From assembly GCA_009691845.1 (NCBI GenBank), contig SIAJ01000012.1, positions 1-64,000 on the forward strand: a stretch of DNA of 64,000 nucleotides, in the 5' to 3' direction. Shown here piece by piece: positions 45,086 through 53,915 of the stretch; positions within the stretch are counted from its first letter, which is position 1, and each line of letters starts with the position of its first letter. The notes under the pieces were generated by a model, which made no database searches, was not told the DNA's origin, and saw only the letters and a program-made list of their open reading frames with translations. Source of the stretch: Gemmataceae bacterium. GTDB lineage: Bacteria > Planctomycetota > Planctomycetia > Gemmatales > Gemmataceae. Position numbers and translations under genes: made by a program.

Positions 45086-45784
45086 TTACACCACATCAAA
45101 CACCAACGATTCCCCTTCCTCGACACCAACCAACTCCAATTCCGTCTCATCCGTGATCGCCGCACCGTCGCCGGTCTTCAACGTCTTGCCATTCAGCGTG
45201 ACGCTGCCGGTTGCCACCTGCACCCAGGCGGCTCGTCCCCTGGCCAGCGTGTGCTTCACACTTTGCCCTGGCGAGAGGGCAGTCGCATACAAGCTGGCAT
45301 CCTGGTGAAAACTCAGCGAGCCATCTCGGCCATCCTGGCTGGCCACGAGCTTCAACTGTCCCTTTCGCTCGGCCGCCGGATAATTCGTCTGAGCGTAGCC
45401 GGGCTTCAGACCTCGCTTGTCCGGGAAGATCCAAATTTGCAGCAAATGCACCGGTTCGGTCTTCGAGGCATTGAACTCGCTGTGTTGAATGCCCGTGCCG
45501 GCAGTCATGCGTTGCAAATCGCCTGCACGAATCACGGAGCCGGTCCCCAGGCTATCCTTGTGCTCCAACGCACCCGAAAGAACCCAGGTGATGATTTCCA
45601 TGTCGCGATGCGGATGTGTGGGAAACCCACCGCCCCCCGCGATCTCGTCGTCGTTAATCACCCGTACGGAATGAAATCCCATGTGGTTGAAATCCTGATA
45701 CTCGCCAAATGAGAACGTGTGCGAACTCTTCAGCCAACCAAAGTCAACCTGGCCGCGCTCAGCAGCCGGTCGGATGGTAATCAT
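45086..45784 (-). CDS. Pirin-family bicupin protein
   Basis: 232 residues. The N-terminal cupin carries the pirin metal motif FPTHPHRDMEIITWVLSGALEHKDSLGTG with two His and a Glu, followed by MTAGTGIQHSEFN with a third His. The opening FGWLKSSHTFSFGEYQDFNHMGFHSVRVINDD is also characteristic. Some family members oxidise quercetin; others act in regulation. An AAGGAG ribosome-binding site lies 7 bases before the ATG at 45784; the frame extends 29 codons further without support. It is upstream of nothing obviously related. Confidence 0.93.
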   Translation of the reverse strand: MITIRPAAERGQVDFGWLKSSHTFSFGEYQDFNHMGFHSVRVINDDEIAGGGGFPTHPHRDMEIITWVLSGALEHKDSLGTGSVIRAGDLQRMTAGTGIQHSEFNASKTEPVHLLQIWIFPDKRGLKPGYAQTNYPAAERKGQLKLVASQDGRDGSLSFHQDASLYATALSPGQSVKHTLARGRAAWVQVATGSVTLNGKTLKTGDGAAITDETELELVGVEEGESLVFDVV

Positions 45785-45930
45785 GTTCCATCTCCTTTCG
45801 CTCTCTCGGATGCGGGAGAAGAGAATCGGATTCAAGACGGTACTGCGATGAACATGTGTCACGAAAAGCACTTGTACTTATGGAACGAGTTCCCGACCTT
45901 ACCCAGGCGGGATGGAAGCTGCGGGCGGGA

Positions 45931-47427
45931 CTACTCGTACTTGTACTTCACGACCCATGGGTCGCCTGTGCGCTCTTGGAACGTCTTGAGTTTCTCCTGC
46001 AGTTCCTTGAGTGTCGCGGCGTGCTTCGGATTGTCGGCCAGGTTCTTTACCTCGTCAGCATCAGCCGTCAGGTCATAAAGTTCGTAACGAGGCCGCTGGA
46101 CAAGATCCTTTACGAGCCGCTTGCCGTACCGGGCGTCCGCATCCTTCGAGACACTCCGCCAGGTGGCCGACGCTTCCAGGTCCGAGGCGAAAGGGAACGG
46201 GAGTTGGTGGGCCAGGTTCAGGGTCAGCTTGTACCGCGCCGTGCGGATAACACGCATTGGATAGTACATCGTAATTTCGTGGAATGTGTGCGAGGCATAA
46301 GCTTCGCCTCTCCCTGTGGCCTTGGGAGTGTCGAGCACATCGAGAAACGACCGACCGTGGAACTCATAGGGCTTTGTTTTCGCGGCGGTCTTTGCCTTGG
46401 GGGCCGGACGGCCAGGAAGGTCCGGCCCCGGCTGGCCAACGGCTGGAGGCCCGGCCACTTCCTTGACTCCGGCGAATGCCAAAACCGTCGGCGTAAGGTC
46501 CACCCACGACACCATCGCATCGGTCGCCTTGCCGCGGGTCTTCTGGTCGGGACTGCGGACAATCAGCGGCAGTCTCATGCCGGGCTCGTAGAGCGTTGTC
46601 TTCGATCCCGGAAACGCCATCCCGTTGTCGGACAGGTACAGGATCAGCGTGTTGTCGTACTCCCCAGACTCCTTCAAGATCTCGATTAACCGGCCGACGC
46701 CTTGATCGACGCGTGACACGGACTGGTAGTACTGGGCGAGTTCGGCACGGCAGGCTGGCGTGTTCGGCAGGAACGGGGGGACGGCTAGTTTCGCCGGGTC
46801 GTACGGGACTTCAGTTACCCCATCGTACTTCGGTCCGTTCCCGAACCGGTCCGGCTTGTGTGGGTCGTCCTCGACCGTGCCTCCACCACGATGCGGGTCG
46901 GCTGTGGCGAAGTACAGGAAGAACGGACGGTCGTCCTTGGCCGCGATCACGCCACGACACTTCTCGGCCATCGAGATGGAATTTCGGCCACCGCCCTGAT
47001 TGCCAGTCAGGTAAGTCTGGAACCGGTAGATCTCCTCCGGGGCGACGTGGAACTTGCCAATCTGAGCGGTTCGATAGCCCGCCCCGGCAAGGATGACCGG
47101 CAGGCTCTTGACCGACGGAAACGAGCTGAAGTGATGGAAGTGGTGCTGGTGGCCATACTGGCCGTTCAAGTGATTGTGCAAACCGCTCAGGATGACCGAC
47201 CGGCTGGCGCTGCAACTGGCCGTGGTGCAGAAGGCATACTCGAACCATGTGCCGTCTGACGCGAGTTTATCGAGGTTTGGGGTGTGAACGTCGGCGTTGC
47301 CGTAGCACCCGGCATCGCGGCCATGATCGTCGGCCACGATCATCACAACGTTCCGCTTACCAGCGGCCGCAGCGGTGGTCGACCCGATGAGTATCAAGCC
47401 CACGGCAAATAGAATCGGTAATCGCAT
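45931..47427 (-). CDS. Exported sulfatase (heparan N-sulfatase-like)
   Basis: 498 residues with signal peptide MRLPILFAVGLILIGSTTAAAA. The sulfatase motifs are VVMIVADDHGRDAGCYG (metal Asp pair) and TTASCSASRSVILSGLHNHLNG, where C-x-A-x-R is the site for conversion of Cys to formylglycine. It also has FLYFATADPHRGGGTVEDDPHKPDRFG and LILYLSDNGMAFPGSKTTLYEPGMRLPLIV. It hydrolyses sulfate esters or sulfamates of polysaccharides in the periplasm. A formylglycine-generating enzyme would be needed and is not in the window. Same strand and orientation as the mutarotase-like and LarA-like genes. Confidence 0.93.
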   Translation of the reverse strand: MRLPILFAVGLILIGSTTAAAAGKRNVVMIVADDHGRDAGCYGNADVHTPNLDKLASDGTWFEYAFCTTASCSASRSVILSGLHNHLNGQYGHQHHFHHFSSFPSVKSLPVILAGAGYRTAQIGKFHVAPEEIYRFQTYLTGNQGGGRNSISMAEKCRGVIAAKDDRPFFLYFATADPHRGGGTVEDDPHKPDRFGNGPKYDGVTEVPYDPAKLAVPPFLPNTPACRAELAQYYQSVSRVDQGVGRLIEILKESGEYDNTLILYLSDNGMAFPGSKTTLYEPGMRLPLIVRSPDQKTRGKATDAMVSWVDLTPTVLAFAGVKEVAGPPAVGQPGPDLPGRPAPKAKTAAKTKPYEFHGRSFLDVLDTPKATGRGEAYASHTFHEITMYYPMRVIRTARYKLTLNLAHQLPFPFASDLEASATWRSVSKDADARYGKRLVKDLVQRPRYELYDLTADADEVKNLADNPKHAATLKELQEKLKTFQERTGDPWVVKYKYE

Positions 47428-47528
47428 GACAAGTCCCCATCAGTTCCGAGAAGGACTGGATGGCGCGCTATCCAGGTGACACGCTCCGGGTCTCGGTCGA
47501 ACATCGAGTCGGGCCGCCCCACGAACTG

Positions 47529-48539
47529 CTACTTCATCTCGCTCGTCTGCTTCGCGACTTGCTCGCGTAGGGCCTTCAGGTCTAAGCGTTGCCCGTCCTT
47601 CGGGAACGGGTGCTTCAACAGCCACCAGTCCTCGGTGAATGCTGCCGACTCGCCAGGCTTCAGGCGTTCGCGTGGGCCGATCGGTTCGAGTTCGATTCTC
47701 GCTCCGGTCGGATACCAGACCGAGAGCGTGAGGCCGGCCGCCTCGTTGTAGACGCGGTCGGGGAAAGTCGGGAATCGCTTGACGAACACGGTGTCGTTGG
47801 GCAGCACATAGCCGAGCCAACCGGCATACGTATCGAAGCCGAGTTTCGGCTTCCGTGGTGGGGACAGAATTTCGAGAAACCCGTCGCGATCGCGGATTCG
47901 TTCGTCGGTCGCTTTCACGTTGATGATGGCACTATCTTCGTACATCGCATACTTGCTCGGGAACCGGCTGGGACAGTCGCCAAGCGGAATCACGCAAATG
48001 CCACCGCCGGGCGAAAACGACCGGCCCCAGTGGCACACTACGCGAATCTCCATGGAGATATTGGTCATCGTTTGCTTGCATGATAGGCCCACGAATTTGT
48101 CGTGCACGACGAAGCTGAACTCTCGCACGAGTTGAATCCCGCCGTCGTCGCGGGGGCTCGTTAGCTTCGCAGACTTCGTCTTGGTGATCTCGCCAGTCCA
48201 TTCACCGGACCATGCTTTCGGGTGCGGCACCACGGTTAACTCCGGCCCGTAGTCGAACCGGCCAGCCGTGATCGGCCCCGGTTTCCCCGGCTGCCAGTTC
48301 TTCTCGGCCTCGTCGAGGTACATGGCATCCACGCCGTCAACCGAGAATTCCAGCACGCGGCCGCCAGCCTGCGGGCAGAGCACGGCCCGCGTCTTCCCGA
48401 GTTTGAGTTCGATTGCCTGGGTGTAGCCGTGAAAGGGGACGACACGCGCGGATGGCTCTTCGGCGGACAAATTTCCGACTAACCACCACATGGTGGAGAA
48501 CGAAGCGAGCAGTAGCAATCTCGCGGAGGCAAGTGTCAT
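47529..48539 (-). CDS. Exported galactose mutarotase-like (DUF4380-type) protein
   Basis: 336 residues with a signal peptide (ARLLLLASFSTMWWLVGNLSAEE). The body is a beta-sandwich resembling aldose epimerases: LKLGKTRAVLCPQAGGRVLEFSVDG near the start, FDYGPELTVVP, LVREFSFVVHDKFVGLSCKQTMTN, and LGYVLPNDTVFVKRFP. The catalytic His/Glu of true mutarotases are not obvious, so it may bind rather than convert sugars. Its ATG overlaps the TGA of the LarA-like gene (48536-48539), so they are co-translated. It precedes the sulfatase by about 100 bp, which hints at shared polysaccharide use. Confidence 0.78.
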   Translation of the reverse strand: MTLASARLLLLASFSTMWWLVGNLSAEEPSARVVPFHGYTQAIELKLGKTRAVLCPQAGGRVLEFSVDGVDAMYLDEAEKNWQPGKPGPITAGRFDYGPELTVVPHPKAWSGEWTGEITKTKSAKLTSPRDDGGIQLVREFSFVVHDKFVGLSCKQTMTNISMEIRVVCHWGRSFSPGGGICVIPLGDCPSRFPSKYAMYEDSAIINVKATDERIRDRDGFLEILSPPRKPKLGFDTYAGWLGYVLPNDTVFVKRFPTFPDRVYNEAAGLTLSVWYPTGARIELEPIGPRERLKPGESAAFTEDWWLLKHPFPKDGQRLDLKALREQVAKQTSEMK

Positions 48540-49792
48540 GAAGTCGCTCCTGTAGTGAGTTCCGGCAAATTGCCCTGAGCATCAAAACTCCAGCTAACCG
48601 GCCCGAGGCTCTCAAACTTCGTCGTCGGCTTGAGTTCATGGAAGCACGGCTCCGAGACTTCGACGTATTCGAGTTCGAGCGTGTTCTTGATGCGGATAAT
48701 CCGGGCGTTCTGCGGCTCGCGCAGTCCTAGGATGCTGAGCGCCGCTTCAATCGCCTGTCGATCGTCATCATACCGCACAGGCAGATTGGCCCCCGACGCG
48801 AAGCCGGACGTCACGCAGTTGACTCGCGTGTCAGCGTAGTTCATGCTTTCGATCAAGCGAGTAGTCGTGAAGTCCGCGAAGCCAATGCCGGCCGCATTCC
48901 CATGCGTGTGCTTCGACAGGCCACGCACGAAGATAAATCGCATGTCCGGCTGGTTCTCCAACGTGTCGGTTCGCATCGCCCGCTTGCGCCCGGTGACGTT
49001 TGTGTCGAGGCCGGAACCGCTGATTTCCTTGCCGATTTCGTCGATGATGAGCAAGTCCGCTTGCCCGAACGGCAGCCGGGCCAGCCATTCCTTGGCCTGG
49101 ATCAGCAGCCTCTCTTCCACCGATTCAAAATCAGCGGGCAGGGCCGACTCGATGCGAGCGGTCTGCTCGTAACCGTTTTCAACCGTGGCCAGCCCGAACG
49201 CGATCGGTGCATTCTGTCGAATCGTCCTGCCGACGGAACGAACGACGGGGTCGTAAGAGTGATCGAGGAAAACGCGATGATACCACGCAGCCCCCTCGCG
49301 CTTGCCCAGGCCGATCGCCATCATCTTCAGCCAGCCACTCTCAATCGGCCCACTGTAATTGGTGTGCGGCTTGATGCGGGCGACGACACCGATGTGATCT
49401 GCGTTGGCCGCGTGTTTGTCGAGATACACGGGCCAATCTTGCGGAGTTCGGCCAATCTCGACGACCTCCATCGAACTGCGAATCGGCGCGCCGATGAACT
49501 CCTCCGTGATACCGTAACTTTCGAGAACCTTCCGCTGCCCCTCGGCCGTACTCCCGCCATGCGTGCCCATGGATGGCACGATGAACGGCTGAGCACCCAA
49601 GCCGCGGAGATAGTGGACCGTACTCTTGAGGATGACGGGGATGTTGGCGATACCACGACTGCCGGCAGTCAGAGCAACCGTTTGGCCAGGGCGAATGCGT
49701 GTACCAAGTTCACGTTTCGCCAGGGCGTCATGAACGGCAGCAGGAACATCGTCGATGCGAGGTCCGGAGAACGATTGGCGAATCCGGAACAT
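48536..49792 (-). CDS. Lactate racemase-domain (LarA N-terminal, DUF2088) protein
   Basis: 418 residues. The LarA N-terminal domain binds a nickel-pincer nucleotide in racemases and epimerases of 2-hydroxy acids. Seen are TVALTAGSRGIANIPVILKSTVHYLRGLGAQPFIVPSMGTHGGSTAEGQRKVLESYGI and ARIKPHTNYSGPIESGWLKMMAIGLGKREGA, the segments around the cofactor His/Lys residues. The larB, larC and larE cofactor genes are not in the window. The start at ATG 49792 begins the conserved protein; the frame extends 25 codons through the end of an overlapping gene fragment. Its stop overlaps the next start, ATGA style. Confidence 0.82.
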   Translation of the reverse strand: MFRIRQSFSGPRIDDVPAAVHDALAKRELGTRIRPGQTVALTAGSRGIANIPVILKSTVHYLRGLGAQPFIVPSMGTHGGSTAEGQRKVLESYGITEEFIGAPIRSSMEVVEIGRTPQDWPVYLDKHAANADHIGVVARIKPHTNYSGPIESGWLKMMAIGLGKREGAAWYHRVFLDHSYDPVVRSVGRTIRQNAPIAFGLATVENGYEQTARIESALPADFESVEERLLIQAKEWLARLPFGQADLLIIDEIGKEISGSGLDTNVTGRKRAMRTDTLENQPDMRFIFVRGLSKHTHGNAAGIGFADFTTTRLIESMNYADTRVNCVTSGFASGANLPVRYDDDRQAIEAALSILGLREPQNARIIRIKNTLELEYVEVSEPCFHELKPTTKFESLGPVSWSFDAQGNLPELTTGATS

Positions 49793-50255
49793 GCTGGGAA
49801 GCAACACGGTATAACTCTCGATCGGTAATGCGATATATCGGAATACTTTCAGCGAGACCCAGGCCATTCCACTTCGCCGTGCCGATGGCGAAATAAAAAC
49901 TGCTCGACGGGGGCTGCTTGCGACCGACGTACCAAACCCGAAAGCTGCCCTCCGGTAACTGCATCAGCGCGTGGCTGGTCGTGAAGATCGACTCCCAGTC
50001 ATGCTTCGGCTCGGGACGAAACACCGGATTGTCGGCGTGCTTGGTCCAGGCGTGACTATCGTTGCTCACTGCGTAGCCGAGTGCCGTGCGATTGTCGTCG
50101 TTCCAGTAGCAGCCGTACAGCATGATATAGACGCCGTCGGACTTGATTACCAGCGGATAGACCTGATCCTTCACTTCCTACTTCTGATCCATGACGACGC
50201 ACGGCTGCTCGCCAATGGTCCCTTTCGTGGCGACGAGATTCCGATCTGGTTGTGA
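49728..50255 (-). pseudogene. C-terminal fragment of a five-bladed beta-propeller glycosidase-like gene
   Basis: The minus strand reads SQPDRNLVATKGTIGEQPCVVMDQK, then an in-frame TAG (50178-50180), then EVKDQVYPLVIKSDGVYIMLYGCYWNDDNRTALGYAVSNDSHAWTKHADNPVFRPEP and on to SFRVWYVGRKQPPSSSFYFAIGTAKW. The repeated x-x-Y-x-M-x-Y and ALGYAVSxDxxxWTK pattern is typical of GH43/GH32-like propeller proteins. The N-terminal blades are absent, with only a hairpin element upstream, and the 3' end runs into the LarA-like start. Truncation plus the stop codon point to a dead gene. Confidence 0.65.
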
Positions 50256-50318
50256 AGCTGATCGAGATCGGAATCTTGAGCCACGGAAAGAGTGAACACA
50301 GGAACGTGATTCGTTGAA

Positions 50319-50421
50319 ATGTCGCCCTCTCGCTCCGCAAGAGGGAGGCGAGACACTTCAAGTACCAGAGGCCCGCACCACGGCCAGCCTCGCTTCCCTC
50401 TCGCGGAGCGAGAGGGCTACA
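50319..50421. repeat. Paired hairpin element, copy 4
   Basis: A 103-bp unit with ATGTCGCCCTCTCGCTCCGC at the left, GAGGGAGGCGAG next, a spacer, then CCTCGCTTCCCTC and the right hairpin CTCTCGCGGAGCGAGAG followed by GGCTACA. The left hairpin has one mismatch (GCAAGAGGG). Same plan as copies at 15629, 19621 and 32770. Confidence 0.88.
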
Positions 50422-50550
50422 CAGAATTTCGGCCCGGGGAGGTGAACGGTCGAACCGGGGCACCACGGCGACCGCGATCGGCGAGACCGTCTTCTAGGGC
50501 TCGACTACTTACGTTCGGATAGGACCCCAGGCCTGCGGCCGGATTGTTCT

Positions 50551-50618
50551 CCAAAGTAGTAGGCACACTCCGTGTGCCGTTAGACACAACGGCACACGGA
50601 GTGTGCCTACTACTTTGG
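50551..50618. repeat. Long perfect inverted repeat containing two GCACACTCCGTGTGC cores
   Basis: Arms 50551-50581 and 50588-50618 are exact reverse complements (31 bp each) around the 6-base loop AGACAC. Each arm contains GTAGTAGGCACACTCCGTGT, itself a hairpin, so the element is a hairpin made of hairpins. It is the most complete member of the family seen here. Confidence 0.93.
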
Positions 50619-50621
50619 CCG

Positions 50622-51097
50622 ACCGGACGAACATCATTGACCATTTGGACCATCGCCCACCCGATGTAGACCGACGACCAAGTGCAGACTAACTGTACCG
50701 ACGCGATCGAGGGAAGTCGCCCCGAATGCACGCAGGTCTCGATTCTTCCGGCATTCCCCTTCTCAAAGTCTTTACCTTTTGGGGGGCGAGTTCGCCGTTT
50801 TGCTTGACCGACTCGTCGTCACGGAAAGGTTTTTCAAGTGCGAATGGGGCCTGACCTCGCAAAGCTGTTTGGTGCCACTCGGAGAACCCGAGTGCGATGC
50901 CGTAGCGTAAAATCGGAGCCTGGCCAACGAGGTTGATCCATAACAACGACACACGACGTTAGTCCCTTCGGACTAATCGCCGCGGACGGAATCATTATTT
51001 CTTCTCCCGTGGATGGGGCCAGAAAGCGGTTCGGCTCGATCCAGTTGCCTGTCCGTCACGGTTCAGCCACAGGACTCGGCTCGCATTCGTGAGTGCC
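50622..51097. other. Intergenic with small hairpins, no gene called
   Basis: Contains CACTCGG/CCGAGTG (near 50877-50895, loop AGAAC) and a 7-bp stem TTAGTCC/GGACTAA with loop CTTC at 50959-50976. Open frames here lack ribosome-binding sites and recognisable domains. It may be a mosaic of dispersed repeats. Confidence 0.5.
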
Positions 51098-53311
51098 TTA
51101 TAGGGACTTGAGGATCGCCTGAAATCGCGGATGGCTGTGCAACGCATTCAAGTCGGAGTCGTGCTGGACCCACTTTTTGTGGGCGTAGCTGTGTTTGAGA
51201 GCACTTTCCAGACAATCAAGCCCCTTTTCGATCTGACTTTGTAGTGCATAAACACAGGCAACATTGTACAGCGTCACGGGTTCTTCAGGGTCCATCGCCA
51301 GAGCACGGCCCGCCCATTCGAGGCCCCGTTCCGTCTCCCCGGACATACACAGGACCACGGCACCCAGATACAGGGCACGAGCATCGTCCCGATGAAGTTC
51401 CAGATGCTGGGAGATCACATCCGTCGCACGTCGGCACGCGACCTGGGCGTCCGCCGCTCGGCCCAGGCCGCTGTAAATCGACACGAGGTGGGTGAGAGCC
51501 TGGTAATCGTCAGGATCCTGCTGACACGCTTGCTCGAATAGGATCGCCGCTTCCACGAGTTTACCCTGGACCAGGCATCTGCGTCCGTAAAAATAACGGG
51601 CAGCAAACAGGGTCGGGTCCAGGCGGATGGCGGTTTGGAACTCCCGTTCCGCCTCGGCAAAATTTTTCACGAGCGCGATGGCCATGCCACGCGCGACATG
51701 GGCCTCGGCCAGTTCCGCATCCAGTTCCAAGGCTTTGCGGCTCAGTTCGTCGGCCAGTTGGACGTTAACCGTACTGCGATCCCAGTTTTGGAACAACAGC
51801 GAATGGCAATCCGCGATGCCAGCGTAGGCCAGGGCATAGCCTGGATCAATCGCGATGGCCCGAGCAAACATCTCCTGGGCAAACTCAAATGCTTTACGGC
51901 GAAACTGATGAAAGTACTGCCGTCCGCGCAGGTAGCATTCATAGGCCTTGACATCGGTGGTCGTCGTCTTCTCAATGGCCCGTTTGTCCTTCTCGCTCAG
52001 GATCACCTGCAACGCTTTGGCGATGCTGAGAGCAATCTCGTCCTGGATGGCGAAGACGTCTTCCAGTTCGCGGTTGTAAGTCTCGGACCAGAGTTGATAT
52101 CCGTCGGTGACGTTCACGAGTTGGGCACTGATACGCAAACGGGCGCCGGACTTGCGGACACTTCCTTCAAGGACCGTAAGCACATTAAGTTGCTCGCCGA
52201 TCTTGCGAAAATCCTCATTCTTGCCTTTGAAGGCGAATGCCGATGTCCGCGACGTGACGCGCAAGCCCTCCACCTTGGCCAGAACATTGATGAGTTCTTC
52301 GGCGAGGCCGTCGCTGAAGAACTCATTCTCCGCGTCGGAACTCATGTTTCGGAACGGCAGAACCGCAAGCGACGGAGCGAGGGTTGGCTGTGCGGGCGGG
52401 TGGGACACTCCCAAATATACAGCCGTTTCAAGTTGTGGCTGAGTTCGGGTTGTCGCGGTCAGGGCGTGTTGGCCCAGACCCCGGAGGGCCTGGGCGAGTT
52501 CGTGGGCGTACTGAAAGCAGCGAGCGGGGTCCTTCTCGAGGCAGCGGCTGATCACGCGGTCCAACTTGGCCGGGCGATCCCGACCCGTCTGACTGAGTGC
52601 AGGAACCGGGTCGTTGAGAATTGCAGCCATCGTATCGGCAGTTGACTGACCGAGGAACGGACGACGGCCCACGAGCATTTCGTACAACACGCAGCCAAAC
52701 GCAAACAGATCGCTCCGGGCATCTGCCGAGTGCCCACGCACCTGCTCCGGAGACATGTACGCCACGGTGCCCAGTAGCAGACCCGGTTGGGTCTCCAGCA
52801 TCGGAAACCCGGCTTGTGGGGTCGCGTTCTGGGACTCCAGACGCGCGAGGCCGAAGTCAAGAATCTTCACCACGCCGTCCGTCGTGAGAAAGATGTTTTC
52901 TGGTTTGATATCGCGGTGGACGATCCCCTTGGAGTGTGCAACGGCCAGGCCATCGGCAATGGCCGTGGCAATTTCCACGGCTTTACGCTACTCCATGATC
53001 CCTTGTTTCATCCGGCTACCGAGGGTCTGGCCCTCCAGCAGTTCCATGACCGCAAACGTGACGCCCTAGTCCGTGCCGATGTCGTAGATGGCGAGAATAT
53101 TTGGATGGGACAAGGCCGCAACCGCTCGAACCTCGCGGTAAAAGCGAGCCAGGGCACTCGCGTCCTGGGAGAACCGCGCGGGCAGCACTTTAACAGCCAC
53201 GTCACGTTCCAGTCGTGCGTCCCTGGCTCGATAGACCTCGCCCATTCCTCCTGCGCCGAGCGAGGCCAAGATCTGATACGGGCCGAAGTGGCCATGAATT
53301 GCGAGGCTCAT
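51098..53311 (-). pseudogene. Ser/Thr protein kinase-TPR gene interrupted by two in-frame TAG codons
   Basis: Read through, this is a 737-residue protein. The kinase domain runs from the first residues: [17 protein letters not shown], then DVAVKVL (Lys), [13 protein letters not shown], then TAG (53066-53068), GVTFAVMELLEGQTL, TAG (52988-52990), [41 protein letters not shown] and [21 protein letters not shown]. All catalytic residues are present. It continues with a TolB/adenylate-cyclase-associated-like domain ([46 protein letters not shown]) and C-terminal TPRs. No transmembrane helix is obvious. The frame is otherwise undamaged, so the stops are recent, sequence errors, or suppressed. Translation restarting after the second stop would lack the ATP-binding lobe. 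Confidence 0.85.
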
Positions 53312-53915
53312 CGTTGTTTGCGCTAAAGCGAACCGTTAAATTTTGAGGGGTATCGAAAATTCCGGCGAGCCTGCAAAGTCGTGAGGCTTATCTCAATTCG
53401 ATCGACGTTCCCAATTGCGGGATGGGGTGGCGACGCCCCGGAATGACAATTTTCCGAATTGGTATCTGCACCCGAGAGTAACTCGCACGACAACGGCATT
53501 GGATGGCGGTCTCGGGCTACCGGCCGAGGCGAGTGCGATCACATTCGTGTATTGCACGTGCGGATTGGACCGGTCCGGGAGGTTGTGGCGATCCCGTTGC
53601 CCGCGTTGGGAGTGGACGGGAGGGCGAGGCCACTGCTGCGAACATCTTCCCCGGTAGCCTTCGGGCGTCGGTGGTTCTCCAGAATCCGAGAGACTGAGGT
53701 TTGAGCCCCAGACTTTTTCGCTGGCTCGGCTTTGGGACGTGGCTTCTTGTTGACCGCCTCGCATCAGAGAGGATGTCGCAGGCCGGTCAATCGGTCGCGC
53801 ATCTGCTGGATCGCGCGCCGGTGGAATCAAGGCCGCGAGGTCCAGGAGGCGAGTCACGTCGAACCTGCGGACGATTCTACGGCAAGGTCCATTGAACAGG
53901 CCCAGCCTTGCAAAC
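53312..53915. other. Intergenic, no gene called
   Basis: About 600 bp between the kinase pseudogene and the caspase-like gene. Long overlapping open frames exist on both strands, but none has a ribosome-binding site, signal or recognisable motif, and they look like GC-driven chance frames. The promoter of the kinase gene should be near 53320-53400. Confidence 0.45.

Noticed and set aside
50689-50952. Small minus-strand frames near the hairpins at 50.7-51.0 kb
   Set aside because: They look like translations of repeat DNA; no start signal or motif supports a gene.
51098-53311. Alternative genetic code with TAG read as an amino acid
   Set aside because: TAG ends several intact genes here at family-typical lengths (integrase, thymidine phosphorylase), so general recoding is not supported.
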